Assembly: GCA_902589175.1 (NCBI GenBank)
Contig: CACIRX010000001.1
Coordinates: 131,983-186,937 of the forward strand
DNA from: an uncultured Pelagibacteraceae bacterium
GTDB lineage: Bacteria; Pseudomonadota; Alphaproteobacteria; Pelagibacterales; AG-422-B15
Length of the DNA stretch: 54,955 nucleotides
Direction: 5' to 3'
How positions within the stretch are numbered: the first letter of the stretch is position 1; every line of letters starts with the position of its first letter. Position numbers and translations under genes: made by a program. Positions 28,882 to 35,034 of the stretch are shown piece by piece. The notes beneath the pieces were generated by a model that made no database searches, was not told where the DNA came from, and saw only the letters and a program-made list of their open reading frames with translations.

Positions 28882-29175
28882 ATGGAATTTTGTAATGCCG
28901 TGAGGTTTAAAGTTAAAGAAGGTTGTGAAGAAGAATACTTAAAAATTAACAAAAGTTTTGAAAATTTACCGGGTCAGAAAATGAGTCGTCTTTTTAAAAC
29001 AGGAGACCGTACATATTGTTTTATTGGAATTTGGGAATCTGAGGAAGCTATAGCCGCTCAAAGAGAAAATATGATTGGAAACTTGGATAAAGTTAGACAC
29101 TTACTAGAGGAATTATCTCCTGAATTAGGCGTAACTGATCCTGTTTCAGGAACGGTTGTTCTTGATTATAGCTGA
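28882..29175 (+). CDS. Small ABM-like ferredoxin-fold protein
   Basis: A 97-residue cytoplasmic protein resembling the antibiotic biosynthesis monooxygenase/dimeric alpha-beta barrel group. It has the beta-alpha-beta-beta-alpha-beta layout ('NAVRFKVKEGCEEEYLKINK', 'MSRLFKTGDRTYCFIGIWESEEAIAAQRENM', 'SGTVVLDYS'). Residues around 'IGIWESEEA' are typical for the fold. Members range from quinol monooxygenases to stress-response proteins, so the activity cannot be read. The start is supported by AGGAG at a 7-base distance, the second-best ribosome-binding site in the window. It stands alone, with a 261-bp spacer after it. Confidence 0.75.
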   Translation: MEFCNAVRFKVKEGCEEEYLKINKSFENLPGQKMSRLFKTGDRTYCFIGIWESEEAIAAQRENMIGNLDKVRHLLEELSPELGVTDPVSGTVVLDYS

Positions 29176-29197
29176 TAAATCAGGTTAAGATCTTTCT

Positions 29198-29329
29198 ATG
29201 CATTTAGATTTACCAGAGCTGTTATTTGGCATACCTTTGCACTTAACACTTTTGTGTATTTCTAAATTTTACGCAAATAGATCATATGATGAAGCAGCAA
29301 GATATTTTAGTAAGGCGAGTAAAGTTTAA
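29198..29329 (+). CDS. Possible small protein, 43 residues
   Basis: A short frame within the 261-bp gap before the methyltransferase gene. The product starts 'MHLDLPELLFGIPLHLTL' and ends 'DEAARYFSKASKV'; it has a hydrophobic N-terminal half and a TPR-like tail. There is no Shine-Dalgarno sequence. It could be chance in this spacer; no homologue is recognised. Confidence 0.25.
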   Translation: MHLDLPELLFGIPLHLTLLCISKFYANRSYDEAARYFSKASKV

Positions 29330-29432
29330 AAATTTGCTTCCACCTGTAATTAAGCTAGTCATCAAAAGAAAATGTAATTTAAGTTTAATTGACTTAAACA
29401 AAACAATTAGATCATCTAAAACATATCATTAA
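29286..29432 (+). CDS. Possible small basic protein, 48 residues
   Basis: A second short frame, offset from and overlapping the previous one, ends 4 bp before the methyltransferase ATG. The product starts 'MMKQQDILVRRVKFKNLLPP' and is very basic (about 12 Lys/Arg). No ribosome-binding site. Coding is doubtful. It is listed because it fills a gap in a genome with few gaps. Confidence 0.22.
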   Translation: MMKQQDILVRRVKFKNLLPPVIKLVIKRKCNLSLIDLNKTIRSSKTYH

Positions 29433-29436
29433 TAAT

Positions 29437-30225
29437 ATGAGCTTAACCGATGAAGGACATTACGGCCCCAAACAACTAAACATGCTCAAAACTGTCTGGG
29501 GAGAGGGTTTTCTATCACCTGGTGGGACAGAAGAAATTGATCAGATTTTAAAAGGATTAAATCTAAAAAATAAAAAAGTTCTAGATATTGGATGTGGAAC
29601 GGGCGGTGCAGTTTTTCATATGATTGAAAAATATGGTGCAAAAGAAGTTATTGGAATAGATCCAGAACCGTTAGTAATTGAAACAGCAAATAATTTAGCG
29701 TTAAAGAAAAATTTATCTGATAAAGCAAAATTTATTTGTACAAAGCCTGGAGAATATAAATTTGAAGATAAAAGTTTTGAGGCAGTGTTTAGTAAAGAAG
29801 CATTTTTACATATTATCGATAAAAAAAACTTGCTTAAAGAGATAAACGAGATCTTAGCTGACAATGGTATTCTTGCGGTTGGTGATTGGATGAGAAATGA
29901 TGACAACGAACCATCAGAGCAGATGAAAGAATATATTGCCGCAGAAGGCCTCGATATGTTTATGTGCTCATTAGAAAAGTACGAAAGTCTTTTAAAAGAA
30001 ACAGGATTTGAAGTTCTCTCACTAAATGATCGTAATAAATGGTATCTCGAAAAAGTTAAGACAGAAATATCAGATATAAAAGGGCCACTTTATGATGATG
30101 TTGTAAATCTAATAGGAAAAGAAGAGGCAGAAGGTGCACTGGAAATTTGGGAAAAACTTCTTGGCGTTGTGGAAAAAGGGGAACATCGCCCTGGTAATTT
30201 TCAAGCTGTAAAAATTTCAACCTAA
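29437..30225 (+). CDS. SAM-dependent methyltransferase, PEAMT-like
   Basis: A 262-residue class I methyltransferase. Motif I is 'VLDIGCGTGGAVFHM', with 'VIGIDPEPLVIETA' after it. The upstream 'VWGEGFLSPGGTEEIDQIL' and the later 'EAVFSKEAFLHIIDKKNLLKEI' follow the pattern of phosphoethanolamine N-methyltransferases ('GEGFVSTGG' and 'SRDTILHI-DK'), and to a lesser degree sarcosine/dimethylglycine methyltransferases. A role in making phosphocholine or glycine betaine is a reasonable hypothesis, but other N-methylations are possible. It is followed after 1-2 nt by the TIGR03643-type and rhodanese genes, which are probably in the same transcript. Confidence 0.8.
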   Translation: MSLTDEGHYGPKQLNMLKTVWGEGFLSPGGTEEIDQILKGLNLKNKKVLDIGCGTGGAVFHMIEKYGAKEVIGIDPEPLVIETANNLALKKNLSDKAKFICTKPGEYKFEDKSFEAVFSKEAFLHIIDKKNLLKEINEILADNGILAVGDWMRNDDNEPSEQMKEYIAAEGLDMFMCSLEKYESLLKETGFEVLSLNDRNKWYLEKVKTEISDIKGPLYDDVVNLIGKEEAEGALEIWEKLLGVVEKGEHRPGNFQAVKIST

Positions 30226-30226
30226 A

Positions 30227-30466
30227 ATGGACAATAATCTATCGCAGTCAGACATCGATCGCCTTATAGAAATGGCCTGGGAAGATAGAACAACTTTCGC
30301 TGATATTAGGAAACAATTTGGAATACAAGAGAAAGAAGTTATTAAATTAATGAAAAAGAATATGAAAAGGTCCTCTTTTTTAATGTGGAGAAAGCGAGTA
30401 AGGGGAAGAAAAACTAAAATTAGTCCAATTTCAGATCGATTTAAATCATCTAATCAGAAATCATAG
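30227..30466 (+). CDS. TIGR03643/DUF2805-family small protein
   Basis: A 79-residue basic protein that matches the small conserved family with 'IDRLIEMAWEDRTTFADIRKQFG', 'EVIKLMKKNMKRSSFLMWRKRV' and 'RGRKTK'. The first half reads like a helix-turn-helix. No function is established for the family; DNA or RNA binding is a guess from charge and predicted helices. It starts one base after the methyltransferase stop and ends 2 bp before the rhodanese gene. Length is typical. Confidence 0.85.
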   Translation: MDNNLSQSDIDRLIEMAWEDRTTFADIRKQFGIQEKEVIKLMKKNMKRSSFLMWRKRVRGRKTKISPISDRFKSSNQKS

Positions 30467-30468
30467 TA

Positions 30469-30840
30469 ATGAGTAATATAAAAAATATATCTGCAGAAAA
30501 TTGTTATAGCATAATTAAAGAAAATAAAGATGCATATCTAGTTGATGTACGCACACCTTACGAATGGGAAACATTTGGAAGAGTGGATAAAGACTCTTTT
30601 GATGCTCAATATATTGAATTAACTCTCATTAATGAAGAGGGTGTTGAAAACATTAATTTTCTGAATCAATTCAATTCTAATGGAATTTCAAAAAATTCGG
30701 AAATTTACTTTATTTGTAAGTCAGGGGCAAGGTCCATGCATGCTGCTTTAATATTAGAGTCAAATGGTTATCAAAATCTTTACAATGTTGAGGACGGATT
30801 TGTAATTGGCTGGAAACCAAGTGGCTTGCCATCTAAATAA
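30469..30840 (+). CDS. Rhodanese-like sulfurtransferase
   Basis: A 123-residue single-domain rhodanese. 'YLVDVRTPYEWETFG' is the N-terminal CH2-like motif. The active-site loop is 'FICKSGARSMHAA' with Cys83 as the persulfide-forming residue, and the C-terminal motif is 'VEDGFVIGWKPSGLP'. There is no signal peptide, so it is cytoplasmic. The sulfur acceptor is unknown. It is the last gene of the plus-strand block and faces mlaC tail-to-tail over an 11-bp gap. Confidence 0.93.
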   Translation: MSNIKNISAENCYSIIKENKDAYLVDVRTPYEWETFGRVDKDSFDAQYIELTLINEEGVENINFLNQFNSNGISKNSEIYFICKSGARSMHAALILESNGYQNLYNVEDGFVIGWKPSGLPSK

Positions 30841-30851
30841 TTTAAAAAGAT

Positions 30852-31463
30852 TTAATTAGAAACAGTAATAATCTTATCGATTAATTTATCTATATCATTA
30901 TCGTTATTTGCTAAAAATGACTGAAACTCTTCTCTTTGTGCAATTACAAGACTGATACCTTCAATATTCAGATCAATTATTTTTATATCACCGTCTCTAT
31001 TAATCAGTCTCCACTTTAAATTTATTTTTAAAGTATCAGTTCCTTCTCGTACAATATTACTTTCAACAATTACGTATTTTCCTGCAGCTTCAGACCCAAC
31101 GATTTGAACTTGTTCTCCAGAGTACTGATCAAGCTTATTTGCATAGGAGTTGATAAAATAATCTTTAAATGCAATCAAATATCTTTCTTTTTGTTCATCT
31201 GTTGAATTTTTCCAAGTTTTAGAGAGTACGAATTTTGAAATTAAATTTAGGTCAATTGCGTTCATTACAACATCGGTGAAACGAGACGTTTTATCATTTT
31301 CGCTAATACCCTCGTCACTTAAAATCTCAATTGCTTGGTCAGCAAATTTTGAAACAAACTCCTCTTCTTGAGCAAACTCTGAGCTTTGGGCGTAAGTTGC
31401 GAAAGAAAGCAACAAAATTAAAATCCAGCTATAATTTTTTATTTTAATCATAAATAATTTCAA
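30852..31463 (-). CDS. mlaC: MlaC-type periplasmic phospholipid-binding protein
   Basis: A 203-residue MlaC/Ttg2D-family protein with a signal peptide ('KNYSWILILLLSFATYAQS'). The mature part shows 'QAIEILSDEGISENDKTSRFTDVV', 'FKDYFINSYANKLDQYSGEQVQIVG' and 'GDIKIIDLNIEGISLVIAQREEF', typical of the family that carries phospholipid between MlaA at the outer membrane and the MlaFEDB transporter. It overlaps mlaA by 20 nt; an ATG four codons further in would reduce the overlap. MlaFEDB genes are not in the window. Length is normal. Confidence 0.9.
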   Translation of the reverse strand: MKLFMIKIKNYSWILILLLSFATYAQSSEFAQEEEFVSKFADQAIEILSDEGISENDKTSRFTDVVMNAIDLNLISKFVLSKTWKNSTDEQKERYLIAFKDYFINSYANKLDQYSGEQVQIVGSEAAGKYVIVESNIVREGTDTLKINLKWRLINRDGDIKIIDLNIEGISLVIAQREEFQSFLANNDNDIDKLIDKIITVSN

Positions 31464-32265
31464 TATCCGGTCCTACATAACTTTCATCGATATCAAAGTC
31501 ATCAAAAATATCATTTTCTTGATCTTGCGTATTGCTTTCTAAGTTATTTGAGGCCTGACTTTCTCTTCCTTGCGAATAAAAGCTTCTTACTGCTGCATAG
31601 TAATCAATTGAATTGTTTTGTAGATCATCAAGAATTTCTATGTTTTGAGATCTAAAATCAACTGCGCCAGTGCCCATTCTGTAAGTTCTTAAAGAGTCAG
31701 GAGCGGACCCACCTCCCACTTGATACATTGGATCCAATAGTGATGTTGATAGCATGCCTGCAAAGTCTCTTGGTGTGGAAGGTCCTAAGAAAGGTAAAAC
31801 TAAGTATGGACCAGACTCAACACCCCATACACTCAAAGTCTGTCCAAAGTCTTCATTTTCAGATACAAGACCCATACTTGCTGCTGGGTCAAAGAAACCG
31901 AGTATTCCAACTGTTGAGTTAATAATAAATCGAGATGTTGATACTCCGGCTTTTCTTAACTCGCCTTGCAATACATTATTCACAGCTGTAATTGGCATAC
32001 CTAAATTATTTAATGAGTATGTAACTCTGTTTCGAACAAATTCTGGAACAATGGCTCTGTACGTAACAGCAATTGGCCTTAAGATAAGCTTATCAAAAAT
32101 AATATTAAATTGAAAAACCACACGATTTACTTTTTCAAGTGGGTCATTAACGCTAACTATTTCAGTTTCAGAATTGTTATAGTTTACCGCGGCTTCTTTT
32201 GAAGCACATCCTTGCAACATAAGAACAGAACTTAGAAATAAAACTATTAATATTCTATATTTCAT
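31444..32265 (-). CDS. mlaA: MlaA/VacJ outer-membrane lipoprotein
   Basis: A 273-residue lipoprotein with lipobox 'LMLQGC' (lipidated Cys20). The core matches MlaA: 'NDPLEKVNRVVFQFNIIFDKLILRPIA', 'VRNRVTYSLNNLGMPITAVNNVLQGELRKA', 'STVGILGFFDPA' and 'WGVESGPYLVLPFLGPSTPRD'. MlaA takes phospholipids from the outer leaflet of the outer membrane and passes them to MlaC. A C-terminal low-complexity acidic tail (about 225-273) is extra. The pair mlaA-mlaC overlaps by 20 nt, so the two partners are translated together. Upstream lies a 94-bp divergent promoter region with the EamA gene. Confidence 0.94.
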   Translation of the reverse strand: MKYRILIVLFLSSVLMLQGCASKEAAVNYNNSETEIVSVNDPLEKVNRVVFQFNIIFDKLILRPIAVTYRAIVPEFVRNRVTYSLNNLGMPITAVNNVLQGELRKAGVSTSRFIINSTVGILGFFDPAASMGLVSENEDFGQTLSVWGVESGPYLVLPFLGPSTPRDFAGMLSTSLLDPMYQVGGGSAPDSLRTYRMGTGAVDFRSQNIEILDDLQNNSIDYYAAVRSFYSQGRESQASNNLESNTQDQENDIFDDFDIDESYVGPDIEIIYD

Positions 32266-32359
32266 TGAAATAATGCTATTCTATATGAATTTTCTAATCA
32301 AATTAATATTTTAGTGTAATCGTATTATAAATAGAAAATAATGCAGAAATGAGGCAGTA

Positions 32360-33259
32360 TTGAGAACAATAGACATATTCATTGTACTATCCATTAATCT
32401 AGCGTGGGGACTGGCATTTATTTCTGCAAAAATTGGTGTAAATGAATTTCCACCATTTTTATTTACCACAATGAGATTTTTAATCATTGCAGTTTTACTC
32501 ATACCCTTTTTGAAAATTCACCGCGGCCAAATGACTAATATTTTAATAATTTCTATATTAGGAGGAGGTATTCATTTTGCGTTTTTCTATCTTGCTCTCG
32601 ATAATTCTCAATTTATTTCCTCTGTTGCTGTGGTTCTTCAATTAGGTGTACCATTTGCAACTATATTATCCGTTATATTTTTAGGTGAGGTGATTAAGTG
32701 GAGGCGTATTCTTGGAATAGCACTTGCATTTGGTGGAGTTATTATTTTGATATTTGAGCCTACAATATTTTCTGATCTCGGTGGCGTTTATTATGCATTA
32801 TTAGCAGCTTTATCTATTGCTATCAGCCTTCTTTTTATGAAGAAGTTAAAAGATGTTAAAGTGTTTGATCTACAAGCTTGGATTGCTTTTATAAGCTTTT
32901 TATTCTTGGCAACGATTTCATTTTTATTTGAGGAAAATCAATTAGACCTAGTTTTAAATGCATCCATTATTGGTTGGGGAGCTATATTGTTTACTGCATT
33001 TGCCGCAACAGCTATCGGCCATGCAGGTTTTTATTACTTAATAACAAAATATGAATTATCAAAAATTACACCTTTAACCCTTCTTGCTCCAGTACTTGCG
33101 ATAATAAATGCATTGATTATTTCTTATTTTTCTTTTTATGAGGGATTTAATGAAGTGCTTACATTTAAAATTATCTTTGGTGCAACTATGTCATTCACGG
33201 GAGTTGCTATTGTAATGATGAGAGAACCAGAAGAGGAAAAGGTATCAAGTTCACCATGA
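32360..33259 (+). CDS. EamA-family (DMT) transporter
   Basis: A 299-residue inner-membrane protein with ten predicted helices arranged as two EamA halves. The first repeat starts 'LSINLAWGLAFISAKIGVNEFPPFLFTTMRFL' and the second 'GGVYYALLAALSIAISLLFMKKL'; 'FLGEVIKWRRILGIALAFGGV' is the typical end of each half. The drug/metabolite exporter family often carries amino acids or related metabolites, but the substrate is unknown here. The start codon is TTG with no clear ribosome-binding site. Its last four bases overlap the amidase gene (ATGA). Confidence 0.9.
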   Translation: MRTIDIFIVLSINLAWGLAFISAKIGVNEFPPFLFTTMRFLIIAVLLIPFLKIHRGQMTNILIISILGGGIHFAFFYLALDNSQFISSVAVVLQLGVPFATILSVIFLGEVIKWRRILGIALAFGGVIILIFEPTIFSDLGGVYYALLAALSIAISLLFMKKLKDVKVFDLQAWIAFISFLFLATISFLFEENQLDLVLNASIIGWGAILFTAFAATAIGHAGFYYLITKYELSKITPLTLLAPVLAIINALIISYFSFYEGFNEVLTFKIIFGATMSFTGVAIVMMREPEEEKVSSSP

Positions 33260-33972
33260 AAATTGAATATCTAAAATCCCCAAATTTTGAACAAGTAAAA
33301 AGAAGAAATATTAAATATATAATCATACATTATACAGGAATGAAAACAGCGCAGGAGTCAATTAAAAGACTTAGATCAAAAAAACATAAAGTGAGCTCAC
33401 ATTATTTTGTTAATGAAAGAGGAAAAATTACCCAACTCGTAAATGATAAAGATATTGCTTGGCACGCAGGAATATCTAATTGGAAAAAAGATAGAAATTT
33501 AAACTCAAAGTCTATAGGCATAGAGTTACAAAATAAAGGTAAAGAATTTGGATATCACAAATTCAAGTTATCTCAGATAAAATCACTTATATCATTAATC
33601 GAAAGTCTACAGACAAAGTACAAAATAAAAAAAAGTAATATTTTGGGCCACTCAGATATTGCTCCGCTGCGAAAGGTAGATCCGGGATATTTATTCCCTT
33701 GGCATAAATTGGCTGCAAAAGGCTTAGTAATTTTACCAAAGAAAAATAATTCTAAAACGCCACTTAGAGCTTCAGAGATTAAATCTTTACAACAATTACT
33801 AAGAGATTTTGGCTATAAAATTACTTTATCGAGTTTAATGGATAAAGAAACACTTCAAGTTATTTACGCTTTTGAAAGTCACTATTGCCCCGAAGAGTTA
33901 GAGGATTTTACAGTTAAGCGCAAATTGTTGGGATATCTGAGAGAACTTATATCTCTTCAAAGAGGGACTTGA
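33256..33972 (+). CDS. N-acetylmuramoyl-L-alanine amidase, Amidase_2 type
   Basis: A 238-residue zinc amidase of the AmpD/AmiD group, which cuts the bond between MurNAc and L-Ala. Zinc ligands fit H in 'YIIIHYTGM', H in 'ILGHSDIAP' and D in 'KVDPGYLFPW'; the catalytic Glu is in 'SIGIELQNKG'. A second part (about 170-238, 'RASEIKSLQQLLRDFGYKI') resembles a peptidoglycan-binding domain. There is no signal peptide, so a cytoplasmic muropeptide-recycling role (AmpD-like) is more likely than a periplasmic one, although a non-classical export cannot be ruled out. Ends 30 bp before the RNase P RNA. Confidence 0.88.
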   Translation: MKIEYLKSPNFEQVKRRNIKYIIIHYTGMKTAQESIKRLRSKKHKVSSHYFVNERGKITQLVNDKDIAWHAGISNWKKDRNLNSKSIGIELQNKGKEFGYHKFKLSQIKSLISLIESLQTKYKIKKSNILGHSDIAPLRKVDPGYLFPWHKLAAKGLVILPKKNNSKTPLRASEIKSLQQLLRDFGYKITLSSLMDKETLQVIYAFESHYCPEELEDFTVKRKLLGYLRELISLQRGT

Positions 33973-34002
33973 CCAATATCTTTTAAGAGGATAAACCCTT
34001 TC

Positions 34003-34361
34003 AGCCAGATAATTGGATAACTGCTTGGCTTGATCAAGAGGAAAGTCCGGGCTCCACAAGGCAACAGTGCCGGGTAATACCCGGCGGAGGCAACTCTAGG
34101 GAAAGTGCCGCAGAAAATAGACCGCCCTAATTGAAATTTTAAGGGTAAGGGTGAAAAGGTGAGGTAAGAGCTCACCGCTTTTTTGGTAACAAAAAAGGCA
34201 TGGTAAACCCCACTGGGAGCAAGATCAAATAGGGTTACATTGGCTTGTCTTGGCTGTAACCGGGTTGATCGCACGACTCAATTGGTAACAATTGAGCTAG
34301 ATGAATAGTTATCGGTTTTTTGTAAAAAAATCACAGAACCCGGCTTATAAATTATCTGGCT
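34003..34361 (+). ncRNA. rnpB: RNase P RNA (catalytic subunit), type A
   Basis: RNase P RNA removes 5' leaders of tRNA precursors. The ends pair as P1: AGCCAGATAATT (34003-34014) with AATTATCTGGCT (34350-34361), 12 bp. The universal conserved core is visible: GAGGAAAGTCCGG at 34038-34050 (CR I), 'ACAGAACCCGGCTTA' at 34333-34347 (CR V) and 'AGATGAATAGTTATCGG' shortly before it. Orientation is plus. The length of about 359 nt and the GC-rich P3/P12-type stems in between are typical for alphaproteobacteria. An antisense open frame over this region is not a gene. Exact ends may differ by a few bases. Confidence 0.97.
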
Positions 34362-34464
34362 AAATTTCTCATTTATTTTCAATAGTTTATAAATAAAGGC
34401 TAATGTATAATATTAGTTAAATAATTGATTATAAAAGAAATATCATAAATAGGTATAGACATTA
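34362..34464 (+). promoter_or_regulatory. Upstream region of mraZ, probable promoter
   Basis: This A+T-rich segment between rnpB and the CCCA boxes contains no gene. A TATAAT hexamer at 34406-34411 is the best -10 candidate, but its -35 partner is poor. A TATAGA at 34454-34459 right before the first box is another possibility. Both lie upstream of the boxes, so bound MraZ would block elongation or RNA polymerase escape. Confidence 0.35.
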
Positions 34465-34508
34465 CCCATATAATCCCATACTATCCCAAGTAATCCCAAT
34501 TTAACCCA
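34465..34508 (+). promoter_or_regulatory. Five CCCA boxes with 10-bp spacing: putative MraZ operator
   Basis: CCCA occurs at 34465-34468, 34475-34478, 34485-34488, 34495-34498 and 34505-34508, exactly one every 10 bp. The flanking bases are mostly ATN-CCCA-AT/AG. On the other strand this reads TGGGN with 5-base spacers, the unit known for MraZ, which binds direct repeats upstream of its own gene. Five repeats on one helical face would suit a ring-shaped multimer. They end 49 bp before the mraZ ATG. Binding is inference; spacing is seen. Confidence 0.8.
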
Positions 34509-34556
34509 AATGAGGTAATTTTGTTGATTATTTTAATAACTAACTTTTTTTTAAAA

Positions 34557-35009
34557 ATGGCATTGTTTCTATCTACATACATCAATCGCATTGACAAAAA
34601 AGGTCGTGTTTCTGTTCCGTCTTCTTTTAGAAGTGTCTTAGAACAAAACGGACTGAAGGGCATGATTTGTTATCCTTCACCGACTCTGAAGTCAATTGAA
34701 GGATGTACTGCTAATAGAATGCAAAAGATCAGTGATGCGATAGAAGCATCCGGTCCCTTCAGTGAGGAAAGAAATACCTTTTCAACTTCTATTTTTGCTG
34801 ACAGCCATCAAATTCATTTTGATCAAGAAGGCAGAGTCATCATACCCGATGGACTAATCTCTATTGCAGGTATTATTGACCAAGTTTCTTTCGTAGGTAT
34901 GGGTGAAACATTCCAAATGTGGAATCCTGATACGTATGATTCTTTCAAAAAAGAAAAAAGTGATAATGCAAAAAATAATTTAGCAAATCTCAAATGGAAA
35001 AATGAATAA
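34557..35009 (+). CDS. mraZ: Transcriptional regulator MraZ
   Basis: A 150-residue regulator of the division and cell-wall cluster. It has two MraZ/SpoVT-AbrB-like repeats, each with a D-x-x-G-R signature: 'DKKGRVSVPSSFR' and 'DQEGRVIIPDGLI'. I chose the ATG at 34557 because 'MALFLSTYINRIDKKGR' is the family N-terminus. A GAGG at 34512-34515, five bases before an in-frame TTG at 34521 (and eight before a TTG at 34524), could support a protein 11-12 residues longer. It is first in the dcw cluster, followed 25 bp later by ftsZ, which is not the usual neighbour (rsmH). Confidence 0.9.
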   Translation: MALFLSTYINRIDKKGRVSVPSSFRSVLEQNGLKGMICYPSPTLKSIEGCTANRMQKISDAIEASGPFSEERNTFSTSIFADSHQIHFDQEGRVIIPDGLISIAGIIDQVSFVGMGETFQMWNPDTYDSFKKEKSDNAKNNLANLKWKNE

Positions 35010-35020
35010 CTAATGAAAAT

Positions 35021-35026
35021 AGGAGG
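35021..35026 (+). promoter_or_regulatory. Perfect Shine-Dalgarno sequence of ftsZ
   Basis: AGGAGG lies eight bases before the ftsZ ATG and is the only full consensus ribosome-binding site in the window. It fits the high protein level required for FtsZ and suggests that expression of ftsZ, read from the same mRNA as mraZ, is raised at translation. Confidence 0.85.
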
Positions 35027-35034
35027 ATAATTTC

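Noticed and set aside
33957-34274. Antisense open frame of 105 codons
   Set aside because: It lies over the RNase P RNA, whose paired ends and universal core are unambiguous on the plus strand.
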